Source of the DNA: JAICSD01 sp035637115
GTDB taxonomy: Bacteria; Acidobacteriota; Vicinamibacteria; Vicinamibacterales; 2-12-FULL-66-21
DNA: 64,000 nucleotides
NCBI GenBank assembly: GCA_035637115.1
Contig: DASPXV010000197.1
Span: forward strand, 1 to 64,000
Reading direction: 5' to 3'
Positions 8,951 through 18,112 of this stretch are shown piece by piece. The notes under the pieces were generated by a model. The model saw only the letters and a program-made list of their open reading frames with translations, searched no databases and had not been told where the DNA came from. The number at the start of each line of letters is the position of its first letter. The first letter of the stretch is position 1. A program made the translations under genes and the position numbers.

Positions 8951-8970
8951 TGTAGTCGCGCGCCGTGCTG

Positions 8971-9495
8971 TTACTGTTTCGGTCGCCGCGCTGCCGCCCG
9001 GCCCCTACGTTTGCCAGGTGACGGTGCTCGATCCCGCCGGCGCGCGCGCGGCTTTCTGGCGAGTGCCGATTGTGATTGTCCGCTGACGCCAGCAAACTCG
9101 TACGCTTCCTGCAGCCAGTCGGTGATCGGCGCCTCGACCTCGTCGCGATGCTTGATGGGAACGATGTGTACGAACTTGGATTTCGACGACGCCTCGACGC
9201 GGCGGATGCGCGGATGCTTCAGCGCCCGACCAAGAAAGACGCAGACCTCGAGGTAGCTCTTTTTCGGCCGCACAAAGAAGTAGCAGGATTTCCGCGCGAA
9301 CATGATGGACTTGTGCGACGCGTAGATCCGCTGTTCGCCGAAGTCAGCCGCGGTCTCCCGTAACCGTTGCCACGCCTCCTGGAGATCTTCTGACAGATCG
9401 CTGGTCAGCGCGGTCTCGGTCGTCGTCCAGCAGTCGTGTTCCTCTGCCGCGGCGACCCACTGCTTGCAGTGATAGCACTCTCGACCGGCGGCCAT
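8971..9495 (-). CDS. DUF5655-type protein with N-terminal zinc-ribbon-like motif
   Basis: 174 residues. The N-terminus carries CYHCKQWVAAAEEHDC, four potential zinc ligands. The middle (IYASHKSIMFARKSCYFFV, VRPKKSYLEVCVFLG, KFVHIVPIKHRDEVEAPI) matches the DUF5655 domain, a small fold of unknown function often found in DNA-handling or phage-like contexts. The C-terminal ~35 residues are very basic (RKPRARRRDRAPSPGKRR), which suggests nucleic-acid contact. Only 3 bp separate it from the upstream gene at 9499-9807 on the same strand, so the two form an operon. Function unknown. Confidence 0.75.
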   Translation of the reverse strand: MAAGRECYHCKQWVAAAEEHDCWTTTETALTSDLSEDLQEAWQRLRETAADFGEQRIYASHKSIMFARKSCYFFVRPKKSYLEVCVFLGRALKHPRIRRVEASSKSKFVHIVPIKHRDEVEAPITDWLQEAYEFAGVSGQSQSALARKPRARRRDRAPSPGKRRGRAAARRPKQ

Positions 9496-9498
9496 GGG

Positions 9499-9807
9499 CT
9501 AAAGCGTCTTCTTCTTCTCTTTCGCGTTCTCTTTCGCGTTCTCTTTCTCGGCCTTGAGGACGGCCTTGCGTTTCCGGTCCATGTCCTGCCACAGCGTGGT
9601 GACGACGTCACCGCGGCGGCCGAGTGAATTTGCGAGCCGCGACAGATTCTTCAGATCCTCGCGCGTAAGGTCGGCGAACTTTGTTCCTGTGGGCAGATCC
9701 GAGGCGAGCGGCGGCAGCGCAACGTCTGCGGCGCTCCCTGCCTGTCCCGCCCGGTCCAGGTCGTCGATGAAGCGGTCCCACATCGCCTGAGGAGTCATAT
9801 CAGCCAT
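9499..9807 (-). CDS. Small hypothetical protein with Lys/Glu-rich tail
   Basis: About 102 residues from ATG 9807 (an in-frame start at 9831 is also open; ATG 9798 is possible). The N-terminal part, MTPQAMWDRFIDDLDRAGQ, looks helical. The C-terminus is a highly charged tail with KENAKENAKEKKK. That tail is encoded by a 12-bp tandem repeat (plus-strand unit CTCTTTCGCGTT, 9517-9552, three copies, the last diverged), so its length may vary between strains. It lies 3 bp upstream of the DUF5655 gene and is probably co-transcribed with it. I do not recognise the family. Confidence 0.6.
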   Translation of the reverse strand: MADMTPQAMWDRFIDDLDRAGQAGSAADVALPPLASDLPTGTKFADLTREDLKNLSRLANSLGRRGDVVTTLWQDMDRKRKAVLKAEKENAKENAKEKKKTL

Positions 9808-9891
9808 GGCAGCGGTGTGATAATCGCACACCTCGATCTAGAATCCCCAGTCCGCCGCGCATTGTGCCAACGGCCGGGCTGGAGGATTGCC

Positions 9892-11181
9892 ATGCCGACC
9901 AGACGCGAGTTCGTCCAGGTGACCGCCGCCGCGACGGCCGCCACCGTCCTTCGCACCCGCGGAGTGCTCGGCGCCAACGATCGGATCAACATCGGCATCA
10001 TCGGATGCGGCGGCCGCGGGCAGCAGGACTGGCAGCGCTTCCTGAAGCAGCCGGACGTCAATCCTGTCGCCGCGTGCGACGTCTACGAGCCGTTCCTGAA
10101 AAAAGCCACGGAAGGGACGCGTGTTGTTCCCTACAAGGACTTCCGCCGGCTTCTCGAGCGCAAGGACGTCGACGCCGTAATCGTGGCGACGCCCGATCAC
10201 TGGCACGCGTTGATTACGACGCTCGCGTGCGAAGCCGGCAAGGACGTCTACTGCGAGAAGCCTTTGTCGCTCACGATTCATGAGGGACGCGTGATGGCGG
10301 ATGCGGCGCGCAAGCACGGGCGAGTCGTGCAGACCGGGAGCCAGCAGCGATCGGGTGCGCATTATCAAAAGGCCGTGAAGCTCGTGCAGGACGGCGCCAT
10401 CGGGCCCGTCCACAAGATCTCGGCCGGGTTCACGCGCAATGTCATCCCCGGATTCGTTGCCCGTGAGTTGAAGAACGGGCTGACGCCGGAGCTCGATTGG
10501 GACATGTGGCTCGGACCCGCGCCGTTCGTCGCGTTCAACCCGTACCGCTGCATCTACCATTTCCGCTGGTTCTGGAACTATTCCGGCGGCCAGATGACGA
10601 ACTTCGGCGCGCACGATCTCGATATCGCGCGCTGGGCGCTGCAGGCCAGGGCCCCCGCCTCCGTTGCTGCGTTTGGCGGACGATATGAAATGAAGGACGG
10701 CGGTGAGACGCCGGACGTGCAGGAAGTCATCTACGACTTTCCCGACGCCATGCTTGGCGGCGGCAAAGGCTGCATCGTCAGTTGGACGGGACGCGAGATC
10801 GGCACGAGTCCTGGCGAGCCGCTGGTGTTCCACGGGACGAAGGGGACGCTTTCCTTGAGCCGGCGCGGATTCAAGGTCGCTCCGGAAACGTGGAAAGGGG
10901 ATCCGCCGAGCGACAAGCCCGCAATGGAACCAATGCAGGAGCCCGGCTCCGATATGGATGCGACGCACGTTCGCAACTTCCTGGACTCTGTGAAGAGCCG
11001 CAAGACGCCGATCGCCGAGATCGAGGAAGGGCACCGGACCGCTACGATGTGCCACCTCGGAAACATCGCGACGCGCCTGGGGCGAAGTCTACGCTGGGAC
11101 GCGCAGAAGGAAGAGTTCGTGTCGGACCCCGACGCCAACCGGCGTCTTCACTACGACTATCGCAAGCCGTGGAAGCTGTAA
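9892..11181 (+). CDS. Gfo/Idh/MocA family oxidoreductase with Tat signal
   Basis: 429 residues from ATG 9892, which has GGAGG six bases upstream. The N-terminus MPTRREFVQVTAAATAATVL is a twin-arginine export signal. The Rossmann dinucleotide-binding loop GIIGCGGRG is at residues 35-43 and the family motif EKPLSL at about 122-127. The C-terminal half (YHFRWFWNYSGGQMTNFGAH, VSWTGREIGTSPGEP) is the Gfo/Idh/MocA alpha/beta substrate domain. Members oxidise or isomerise sugars and inositols with NAD(P); Tat export of the folded, cofactor-loaded enzyme is common in Planctomycetes and Acidobacteria. The stop overlaps the start of the next gene by 13 bp, so the two form a sugar-degradation operon. 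Confidence 0.92.
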   Translation: MPTRREFVQVTAAATAATVLRTRGVLGANDRINIGIIGCGGRGQQDWQRFLKQPDVNPVAACDVYEPFLKKATEGTRVVPYKDFRRLLERKDVDAVIVATPDHWHALITTLACEAGKDVYCEKPLSLTIHEGRVMADAARKHGRVVQTGSQQRSGAHYQKAVKLVQDGAIGPVHKISAGFTRNVIPGFVARELKNGLTPELDWDMWLGPAPFVAFNPYRCIYHFRWFWNYSGGQMTNFGAHDLDIARWALQARAPASVAAFGGRYEMKDGGETPDVQEVIYDFPDAMLGGGKGCIVSWTGREIGTSPGEPLVFHGTKGTLSLSRRGFKVAPETWKGDPPSDKPAMEPMQEPGSDMDATHVRNFLDSVKSRKTPIAEIEEGHRTATMCHLGNIATRLGRSLRWDAQKEEFVSDPDANRRLHYDYRKPWKL

Positions 11182-13517
11182 CCCGTCGCCGCTTTCTCGG
11201 AACGATCGGTGCGGCCGGGGCCGTCGCGGCGGTATCGCCGCACGCTTTTGTCAAAGCCGCGGAGCCAGGGTTCCGCGGAACCTTGTGCTTCTTCTCGAAG
11301 CACCTGCCGCGTCTCGACGGCCGCGGGCTTGGCCGCGCGCTCAAGCCGCTCGGATTCGCGGGAGTCGATCTGACCGTCCGGCCAGGCGGTCACATCGATC
11401 CGAAACGCGTGGCGCAGGATCTGCCGCCGTACGTCGCGGACATCCGCCGCGAAGGGCTGTCGGTCCCGCTGATCACGACCGAACTCGTTTCCGATGCGGA
11501 TCCTGCCGCACGTCCGACGCTCGAAACGGCGGCATCACTCGGGATTCCGTTCTTCAAACCCGGGTATTACAAGTACGCGTTTCTTGACGCGAGGAAGGAG
11601 GTCGAGGAAGCCACGCGGCAACTTCGCTCCCTCGCGGAACTCTCGGCGCATGCGGGCGTGCACCTCGGCTTCCACAATCATGCCGGTTACATCGGCGGCG
11701 GAATCTGGGACATCGCGCCCGCGATCGACACGCTCGATCCGAAGTGGACGGGTTACTACTTCGACGTGCGCCATGCGGTCGTCGAGGGAGGCGACGGCGG
11801 ATGGCGCAGCGCGTTCAATGTGGTCGCGCCGCGGCTCTCAATGATCGCGCTGAAGGATTTCTTCTGGGAAAGAACCGCCACCGGCTGGCGCCAGAAGAAC
11901 TGCCCGATGGGCGAGGGCATGGTGCAGTGGAAGGCGTACTTCGCGCTCCTGGCCAGGGCGCAGTTCCACGGTCCGATTTCTCTTCACCTCGAGTACGACA
12001 TCCCGGGAGCGACGCCTGAAGAGCGCGAGGAGAAGACGCTCGCCGCAGCCGCTCGGGATCTCGCATTTGTGAAGGCGCGCATCGCGGAAGCGTACGGCGC
12101 CAGCGCCGCTCTCCCGGCTGCCCTGCCCGCCGCGATCATGGTGCCGCGAGCGACCGACATCCACATCGACGAAGTCCACCATGCCTACGAGGACTACGTG
12201 TATCGCGCGCCGTACAAGTTCGGCGGACGCGTTGTCGATCGCGTGACGCTCCTCAACGTCCGCTGCCGCGTCACGACCGGCGCCGGCAAGACCGCGTGGG
12301 GTTTCGGATCGATGACGATGGGGAACATGTGGGCGTTCCCGTCGAAGACGATGTCGTACGACACGACGCTGGATGCGATGAAGGGGCTCGCGGCGCGGAT
12401 CGAGCAGATCACAGCCGATTGCCGTGAGACCGGCCATCCGATCGATCTGAATCATGTTCTCGAGCCGGAGTATTTGAAAGCGGCACGCGACGTGTCGGCA
12501 TCGCGCAAGCTCGACGAATCCATCCCCAAGTTGTGCACGCTCGTCGTGGCCAGCGCGTTCGATGCCGCAGTTCACGACGCGTTCGGGAAAGTGCACGGGC
12601 GAAACGTGTACGCGACCTACGGCGCCGATCTGCTGCCGCGGGATCTTTCCGCGTACCTCGGGAAGGAGTTCCGCGGCGAACGTCTCGACGCCGCGCTGCT
12701 CGCATCCGCTCAGCCGCGCATTCCGCTGTTCCACAGCGTCGGAGGTCTCGATCCGCTCGAGTCGAAGGACGTTCAAAAGCCGGTCGGCGACGGTCTGCCT
12801 GAAACGCTGCCCGAGTGGATTGCCTACAACGGTCTCGTCCGTATCAAGATCAAATTGAGCGGAGAGGACCTCGCATCGGACACGAACAGGATCCTCGCGA
12901 TCGATCGCGTCACGACGGGCGTGCAGGCAGAGCGCGGCGTCAAGGACTGGTCGTACTGCCTCGACTTCAACGAGCGGTGCCCGAACGTGGACTACGTACT
13001 GGAATGCCTCCGGCGCGTGCGCGCCGCATCACCCGCGGGGTTCGACCGCATTCTGTATGTGGAGCAGCCGACGGCGCGCGACCTGCGTGCCAATCGGCAG
13101 AATGTGATGCACGACGCGTCAAAGCTTCGCCCCGTCGTCATCGACGAATCGCTGACGGATCTCGAAAGCCTGCTGCTGGCGCGCGAGATGGGATATACGG
13201 GCGTCGCGCTGAAGGCGTGCAAGGGGCAGAGCCAGGCGATGCTCATGGCCGCGGCGGCAAAAAAGTACCGCATGTTCACGTGCGTGCAGGACCTGACGTG
13301 TCCGGGCGCCTCGCTGATTCACTCCGTCGGCATCTCCGCCCATGTTCCTGGCGTGGCGGGCATCGAAGCCAACGCGCGGCAGTACGTGCCCGCCGCGAAC
13401 GAACCATGGGCGTCGCGGTTTCCCGGTATTTTTCAGGTGCGGGACGGCTACATGCGGACCGGCGAGATCAACGGGCCGGGTCTCGGAATTCCGGACTCCG
13501 TTCTGCGCTCCGCGTGA
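11169..13517 (+). CDS. Fusion protein: sugar phosphate isomerase/epimerase + enolase-superfamily enzyme
   Basis: 782 residues from GTG 11169; the start is chosen because VEAVTRRRFLGTIGAAGAV is a Tat signal and it overlaps the preceding stop, implying coupling. Residues ~35-305 are an AP-endonuclease-2/xylose-isomerase-like TIM barrel (HLGFHNHAGYIGGG, YYFDVRHAVVEGG, MIALKDFFWE, ISLHLEYDIPG), as in sugar phosphate isomerases/epimerases. An Ala/Pro linker (GASAALPAALPAAI, ~309-323) leads to an enolase-superfamily domain from residue 324: KIKLSG (KxK acid/base), YCLDFNE, YVEQPT and VIDES (metal ligands), ALKACKGQ (second Lys). Both active sites look complete. These two activities are normally separate genes; the single uninterrupted frame suggests a channelled sugar or sugar-acid pathway. 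Substrate unknown. Confidence 0.85.
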   Translation: MEAVTRRRFLGTIGAAGAVAAVSPHAFVKAAEPGFRGTLCFFSKHLPRLDGRGLGRALKPLGFAGVDLTVRPGGHIDPKRVAQDLPPYVADIRREGLSVPLITTELVSDADPAARPTLETAASLGIPFFKPGYYKYAFLDARKEVEEATRQLRSLAELSAHAGVHLGFHNHAGYIGGGIWDIAPAIDTLDPKWTGYYFDVRHAVVEGGDGGWRSAFNVVAPRLSMIALKDFFWERTATGWRQKNCPMGEGMVQWKAYFALLARAQFHGPISLHLEYDIPGATPEEREEKTLAAAARDLAFVKARIAEAYGASAALPAALPAAIMVPRATDIHIDEVHHAYEDYVYRAPYKFGGRVVDRVTLLNVRCRVTTGAGKTAWGFGSMTMGNMWAFPSKTMSYDTTLDAMKGLAARIEQITADCRETGHPIDLNHVLEPEYLKAARDVSASRKLDESIPKLCTLVVASAFDAAVHDAFGKVHGRNVYATYGADLLPRDLSAYLGKEFRGERLDAALLASAQPRIPLFHSVGGLDPLESKDVQKPVGDGLPETLPEWIAYNGLVRIKIKLSGEDLASDTNRILAIDRVTTGVQAERGVKDWSYCLDFNERCPNVDYVLECLRRVRAASPAGFDRILYVEQPTARDLRANRQNVMHDASKLRPVVIDESLTDLESLLLAREMGYTGVALKACKGQSQAMLMAAAAKKYRMFTCVQDLTCPGASLIHSVGISAHVPGVAGIEANARQYVPAANEPWASRFPGIFQVRDGYMRTGEINGPGLGIPDSVLRSA

Positions 13518-13583
13518 TCCGCCCGTACAGTCGATCCGGTGCCGTCCAGCTGAGCACGCCGTGCACTGAACCGACGTTCTCCC

Positions 13584-15002
13584 TCAGGCCAGCGGCCCCC
13601 TGAGCGCCGCCTGCGCGGCGAAGTAGCCGCACATGCCGTGCACGCCGACGCCGGGCGGCGTCGCCGCCGAACACAAGTAAATGTCTGGCGCGGGCGTTCC
13701 ATACAACCGCCATGACGGCCGCAGGAACAACTGCGGCCAATCCATCACGCCCATACCGATATCGCCACCCACCAGGTTCGGATTGCGCCACTCGAGATCG
13801 GCCGGCGTGCTGATGTGCCTGGCGACGACGCGATCGCGAAAGCCCGGCGCGAATCGTTCGACTTGGGCTTCGATACGGGGCAGCATGTCCGCCGTGGACC
13901 CGTGCGGCACGTGGCAATACGCCCACGCCGTGTGCTTGCCTGCGGGCGCCCGCGAGGGATCGAACAGGCTCGGCTGCGCGAGCAGGACGAACGGATGTTG
14001 GCTCACGCGGCCTTCCCACGCATCGCGTTCCGAGGCGCCGATCTCCGCAAGCGTTCCGCCGACGTGAACGGTGGCGGCTGACGCGACGCGGTTGTCCTTC
14101 CATGGAATCGGGCCGTCGAGCGCCCAGTCGACTTTGAAGACGCCCATCCCGTAGCGGTACCGCTCGAGCCGCGCGCGGAAGCGCGGCGGGAAACGATGTC
14201 CGGCTATGCGGAGGAGCGGCCGCGGCGAGAGATCGCACAACACCGCACGCGCCGGCGGCAGGTTGTCGACGTTTTCGATACGTCTGCCCGTGACGATCTC
14301 GCCGCCCAGCGATCGCAGCAACGCCGCGAGCGCGTCCGACAGGCGTTGTGCGCCGCCGCGCGGAAAAGGCCATCCGCCCATGTGCGCAAGAGCGAAGAAG
14401 ATGAGCGCTATCGCGCCAGTGGGGAAGCGATCGAGCGGTGCCATCGCGTGCGCCGCCAGCCCGGCGAGCAACGCGCGCGCTGGCTCATCGCGAAACATCC
14501 GTGTGGCGATCGCGGTCGCCGGCCGGATCGCGCGCAGACCGAATCGCGCAGCGGCCACGGGGTGCCGCGGCAACCGCGGCGGTCCGAGCACAATGCGCTC
14601 GAGACGAGGCCAGTTCCTGACAACGGGCCCGACCATGGCGCGATACGCTGTGCCATCGCGCCCGAGTTCCGCCACCGTCTGCTGGAGCGACCGCCATGCG
14701 ATCGGCGCCGGTCCATCGTCCAGCGGATGCGCCACCTGCGCCGCCGGCGTCACCCACTCGAGTCCAAATTTGCCCAGGGGGAGCGTCCGCCAGAACGGGG
14801 AGCTCACCGCGAAAGGATGCACGGCCGAGCAGATGTCGTGAACGAATCCAGGCAGCGTCAGCTCGTCGGACGCGGAGCCCCCGCCGATCCGTCCCAGCGC
14901 TTCGAACACGACGACCGACCGTCCCGCTTGCGCCAGGGCGATTGCCGCGGACAGCCCGTTGGGGCCCGCGCCGACGACGATGGCATCAGGAGAAGCGGCC
15001 AT
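13584..15002 (-). CDS. FAD-dependent oxidoreductase, phytoene desaturase/PYROXD2-like
   Basis: 472 residues. The N-terminus AIVVGAGPNGLSAAIALA is an FAD/NAD dinucleotide-binding loop and is followed by VVVFEALGRIGGGSASDEL, the GG doublet region of the phytoene-desaturase family. The segment GFVHDICSAVHPFAVSSPFW and the C-terminal VGGDIGMGVMDWPQLFLRP ... LCSAATPPGVGVHGMCGY are typical of the CrtI-like amine-oxidase clan, PYROXD2 subgroup. The protein is cytosolic, perhaps membrane-associated. No carotenoid genes are nearby, so a desaturase role on carotenoids is not implied. It starts 23 bp from the divergent lipase-maturation-factor gene, so the two promoters overlap. Confidence 0.85.
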   Translation of the reverse strand: MAASPDAIVVGAGPNGLSAAIALAQAGRSVVVFEALGRIGGGSASDELTLPGFVHDICSAVHPFAVSSPFWRTLPLGKFGLEWVTPAAQVAHPLDDGPAPIAWRSLQQTVAELGRDGTAYRAMVGPVVRNWPRLERIVLGPPRLPRHPVAAARFGLRAIRPATAIATRMFRDEPARALLAGLAAHAMAPLDRFPTGAIALIFFALAHMGGWPFPRGGAQRLSDALAALLRSLGGEIVTGRRIENVDNLPPARAVLCDLSPRPLLRIAGHRFPPRFRARLERYRYGMGVFKVDWALDGPIPWKDNRVASAATVHVGGTLAEIGASERDAWEGRVSQHPFVLLAQPSLFDPSRAPAGKHTAWAYCHVPHGSTADMLPRIEAQVERFAPGFRDRVVARHISTPADLEWRNPNLVGGDIGMGVMDWPQLFLRPSWRLYGTPAPDIYLCSAATPPGVGVHGMCGYFAAQAALRGPLA

Positions 15003-15025
15003 GCGATTGCTATTCCCTCGTTGCT

Positions 15026-16444
15026 ATGGTGCAGGAGCTGCCGGGCTACTGGTATTCCCGCTGGCTATTCGAGCGCGGGCTCGCCTTCATCTATCTGGTG
15101 GGTTTCCTCGTCGCCGTCCACCAGTTCCTTCCTCTCCTAGGCGAGCGCGGGCTCCTGCCCGCCGCCCGTTTTGTCCGCGAAGTGCCGTTCCGGGCGTCTC
15201 CCAGCATTTTCTATTGGTTCCCGACGGACCGCGCGTTCCAAATCGGCGCGTGGACAGGAGTCGCGCTGTCGCTCGTGGCGCTGTCGAGCGCCGCGCCGCG
15301 CGTCGGCGCGCTTGCGGCGGCGGCCGTCTGGGCCGCTCTTTACGTGCTCTACCTCTCGTTCATCAACGTCGGCCAGACCTTCTACGCCTTCGGCTGGGAG
15401 TCGCTCCTCGTCGAACTCGGGTTCTTCACGATTTTTGCCGGCGCGAGCACGAGCGCGCCGCACGCGTGGCTGAACTGGATCTACCGCTGGACGCTGTTCA
15501 GGCTGATGTTTGGCGCGGGTCTCATCAAGCTGCGCGGGGACGCCTGCTGGCGCAACCTCAGCTGCTTGGACGTGTTCTTCGAGACGCAGCCCATGCCAAA
15601 CCCGGTGAGCTGGTACATTCACTACCTCCCGAAGCCGGTGCTGCACGGCGGCGTCGCCTTCAATCACTTCGTGGAGCTGGTCGTACCGTTCGGGTACTTT
15701 CTTCCGCAGCCATACGCAGGGATTGCGGGCATTTTCACGATCGTCTTCCAGGTGATTCTCATCATCGGCGGAAACCTGTCATGGCTGAACTGGCTGACGC
15801 TCATCCTGGCATTCACGACGCTCGACGATCGGTTCCTGTCATGGCTGCCCGTCACGCCGCCGCCGCTGCAGCCAATCGCAGCGCCGCAGCGCGTTCTCAC
15901 GATGGGGCTGGCGGCGGTCGTCGCGCTGCTGAGCATTGCGCCAACCCTCAATATGCTCTCGCCCGGGCAGGTGATGAACACGTCCTTCAATCCGCTGCAG
16001 ATCGTGAATACGTACGGCGCATTCGGCAGCGTCACGACGGAGCGCTACGAAATCATCGTCGAAGGCACCGACGCCGAGAACGTGACGGGCGGCACGCAAT
16101 GGCGGGAGTACGAGTTCAAGGCGAAGCCCGGAGATCCGGCGCGCCGCCCGCCGCAATACGCTCCCTACCACCTGCGCCTAGACTGGCTGATGTGGTTCGC
16201 TGCGATGTCCACGCCCGACGACTATCCATGGTTCCCGAAGCTGCTCGTGAAGTTTCTCGAAGGTGACCGGGGGGTCCTCAGCTTAATCCGATCGAATCCC
16301 TTCCCGGATCGCCCGCCCCGCTGGATCCGCGCGCAGCTCTACTTCTATCGATTTACTTCCGCCGAAGAGCGCCGGCGTACGGGCCGCTGGTGGAATCGGC
16401 GTCTCGTCGGTCCGTACTTTCCGGCGGTCCGCTTGAACCGCTGA
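15026..16444 (+). CDS. Lipase maturation factor family membrane protein
   Basis: 472 residues from ATG 15026. Several hydrophobic helices alternate with aromatic segments: FERGLAFIYLVGFLVAVHQF, then FRASPSIFYWFPTD. The core LFRLMFGAGLIKLRGDACW followed by NPVSWYIHYLPKPVLHGGV is the LMF1/LMF2 signature. The C-terminus contains GTQWREYEFKAKPGDPARRP and RLDWLMWFAAMS, conserved in the family. In animals LMF1 folds dimeric lipases in the ER; the bacterial role is unknown but is likely export-linked folding in the inner membrane. It is divergent from the oxidoreductase at 13584-15002 and has no obvious lipase neighbour. Confidence 0.88.
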   Translation: MVQELPGYWYSRWLFERGLAFIYLVGFLVAVHQFLPLLGERGLLPAARFVREVPFRASPSIFYWFPTDRAFQIGAWTGVALSLVALSSAAPRVGALAAAAVWAALYVLYLSFINVGQTFYAFGWESLLVELGFFTIFAGASTSAPHAWLNWIYRWTLFRLMFGAGLIKLRGDACWRNLSCLDVFFETQPMPNPVSWYIHYLPKPVLHGGVAFNHFVELVVPFGYFLPQPYAGIAGIFTIVFQVILIIGGNLSWLNWLTLILAFTTLDDRFLSWLPVTPPPLQPIAAPQRVLTMGLAAVVALLSIAPTLNMLSPGQVMNTSFNPLQIVNTYGAFGSVTTERYEIIVEGTDAENVTGGTQWREYEFKAKPGDPARRPPQYAPYHLRLDWLMWFAAMSTPDDYPWFPKLLVKFLEGDRGVLSLIRSNPFPDRPPRWIRAQLYFYRFTSAEERRRTGRWWNRRLVGPYFPAVRLNR

Positions 16445-16459
16445 ACCAGCAACCGGAGC

Positions 16460-16798
16460 TCAGGGCTCGGGTTGCAGTTGCCGTACGGGGCGCACCTCGA
16501 CGCTGCCTTCACGCGCAGGCGGGATTTGCGATGCGATCTGTATCGCTTCGTTGAAATCTCTCGCATCGACCAGGTAGAAGCCTGCGAGCTGCTCCTTCGT
16601 TTCGGCAAAGGGTCCATCGGTGATCGTCGTTGCCCCGTTGCGAACGCGGATGGTGGCCGCGCCTGCGACAGGCTCGAGCGCTTCCGCGGCGAGCAGTCGG
16701 CCGCTCTTACGAAGCCTGTCCCCGCAGTCCGCGCACTCACGATCGGGCACGGCGTGCAGCTTCTCTCGCTCGAGATAAACGAGACACAAGTACTTCAT
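16460..16798 (-). CDS. YCII/DGPF-domain protein, ECF42 partner
   Basis: 112 residues starting MKYLCLVYLEREKL, a YCII-related ferredoxin-like fold. It contains the name-giving DGPF motif in ITDGPFAETKEQLAGFYL. Its start overlaps the stop of the ECF42 sigma factor by 4 bp (16795-16798), so it is translationally coupled. DGPF proteins are the conserved genomic partners of group ECF42 sigma factors; their biochemical role is not established. A second DGPF protein precedes the sigma gene (18113-18538). The Cys pair in RECADCGDRL may be a redox or metal site. Confidence 0.88.
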   Translation of the reverse strand: MKYLCLVYLEREKLHAVPDRECADCGDRLRKSGRLLAAEALEPVAGAATIRVRNGATTITDGPFAETKEQLAGFYLVDARDFNEAIQIASQIPPAREGSVEVRPVRQLQPEP

Positions 16799-18045
16799 GG
16801 TCCTCCCAGTTCCGCGAGCCGCCGCTGGAGGAAACGCCGCTCGGGCTCCTGCCGCGCGAGCTCGAGCGCGCGTTTGTAGGATCGGCGCGCGTCTTCCTTC
16901 CGCCCAAGCCGGCGGCAGAAGTCCGCGCGCGCCGCGTGTGCCAGCCGATAATCTTTCAACTCGCCCGCGTCGAGAATCGCCTCGATCAGCGCGAGCCCCG
17001 CGGCCGGCCCGTCCCTCATCGCGACCGCTACGGCGCGGTTCAGCGCGACGACCGGCGAGGGATCGATCCGCATCAAGGCGTCATACAGTCCGACGATCTG
17101 GGCCCAGTCTGTCGATGCCGCGGTTGGCGCTTCCGCATGCAGCGCCGCGATCGCCGACTGGATCGTGTACGGGCCGGCGCGACGTGACGAGAGCGCAACC
17201 TGCACCAGCCGCACGCCCTCCGCAATCTGTTCGCGATTCCATAACGATCGATCCTGCTCGTCGAGCAGGATTAGATCGCCGGACGCCGACGTTCTCGCCG
17301 TGCGACGCGATTCGTGCAGCAGCATCAGCGCGAGCAGCGCCCGGGCTTCAGGCTCCGGAAGCAGATCGACGAGCAGCCGTCCGAGCCGGATAGCCTCGGC
17401 GGAGAGATCGCTGCGCGTCAGCGTCGTCCCGGAACTGGCGGAATATCCCTCATTGAAAACGAGATAAATGACCCGCAGAACCGCATCAAGCCGATCCGGC
17501 AGCTCCGCGGCGGATGGTACCTGATACGGGATACGCGCATCGCGGATCTTTGCTTTCGCGCGTACGATGCGCTGGGCGAGTGTCGGTGGCGCCGTGAGAA
17601 ATGCCTGCGCAATCTCCTCGGTCGTCAGACCGCAGACCTCTCGCAACGTCAGCGCGACTTGCGCATCCTGCGCCAGCGCGGGATGGCAGCAGGTGAAGAT
17701 CAGGCGCAGACGGTCATCTTCGACGCTCTCATCGTCTGTCCAGGCCACCGGATCGACAACGCCGAGAGCCGCCGCATCGCCGACATCGTCGAGCGGACGG
17801 AACCGCGCGCCGCGGCGCATGCTGTCGATCGCCTTGAAGCGTCCCGTCGATACGAGCCATGCGCGCGGATTGGAAGGCATGCCGTCGCGCGGCCACTGCT
17901 CGAGCGCCGCCCTGAATGCCTCGTGCATCGCCTCCTCCGCGAGATCGAAGTCACCGAGCAGTCGAATCAGCGTCGCGAGAACGCGCCGCGACTCGGCAAC
18001 GTACAAGGCATCGAGCGTCTGTTCGATCGGACCGGTCGCCCCCAC
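16795..18045 (-). CDS. RNA polymerase sigma factor, ECF42 type
   Basis: 416 residues. The sigma-2 region spans about 10-75 (LLGDFDLAEEAMHEAFRAAL ... RAWLVSTGRFKAIDSMRR). The sigma-4 helix-turn-helix lies near 120-170 (LTLREVCGLTTEEIAQAFL, PTLAQRIVRAKAKIRDA). A long C-terminal extension begins after YLVFNEGYSASSG, the ECF42 signature, and contains TPR-like helices (ALLALMLLHESRR, VALNRAVAVAMRDGP, RLGRKEDARRSYKRALELAR). There is no anti-sigma gene; ECF42 factors are thought to be controlled through this extension and act with DGPF proteins, two of which flank it here. Confidence 0.92.
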   Translation of the reverse strand: MGATGPIEQTLDALYVAESRRVLATLIRLLGDFDLAEEAMHEAFRAALEQWPRDGMPSNPRAWLVSTGRFKAIDSMRRGARFRPLDDVGDAAALGVVDPVAWTDDESVEDDRLRLIFTCCHPALAQDAQVALTLREVCGLTTEEIAQAFLTAPPTLAQRIVRAKAKIRDARIPYQVPSAAELPDRLDAVLRVIYLVFNEGYSASSGTTLTRSDLSAEAIRLGRLLVDLLPEPEARALLALMLLHESRRTARTSASGDLILLDEQDRSLWNREQIAEGVRLVQVALSSRRAGPYTIQSAIAALHAEAPTAASTDWAQIVGLYDALMRIDPSPVVALNRAVAVAMRDGPAAGLALIEAILDAGELKDYRLAHAARADFCRRLGRKEDARRSYKRALELARQEPERRFLQRRLAELGGP

Positions 18046-18112
18046 GGCGACCGATCACATCACCAATCCGGCCGCGACCGCAAGGCTAGGCGGCCTGTTC
18101 GGTGTTCACTGC

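Noticed and set aside
13468..14373. A 301-codon minus-strand frame near the oxidoreductase gene
   Set aside because: It is another frame of the same strand as the FAD oxidoreductase (13584-15002), which has clear family motifs; this one has none.
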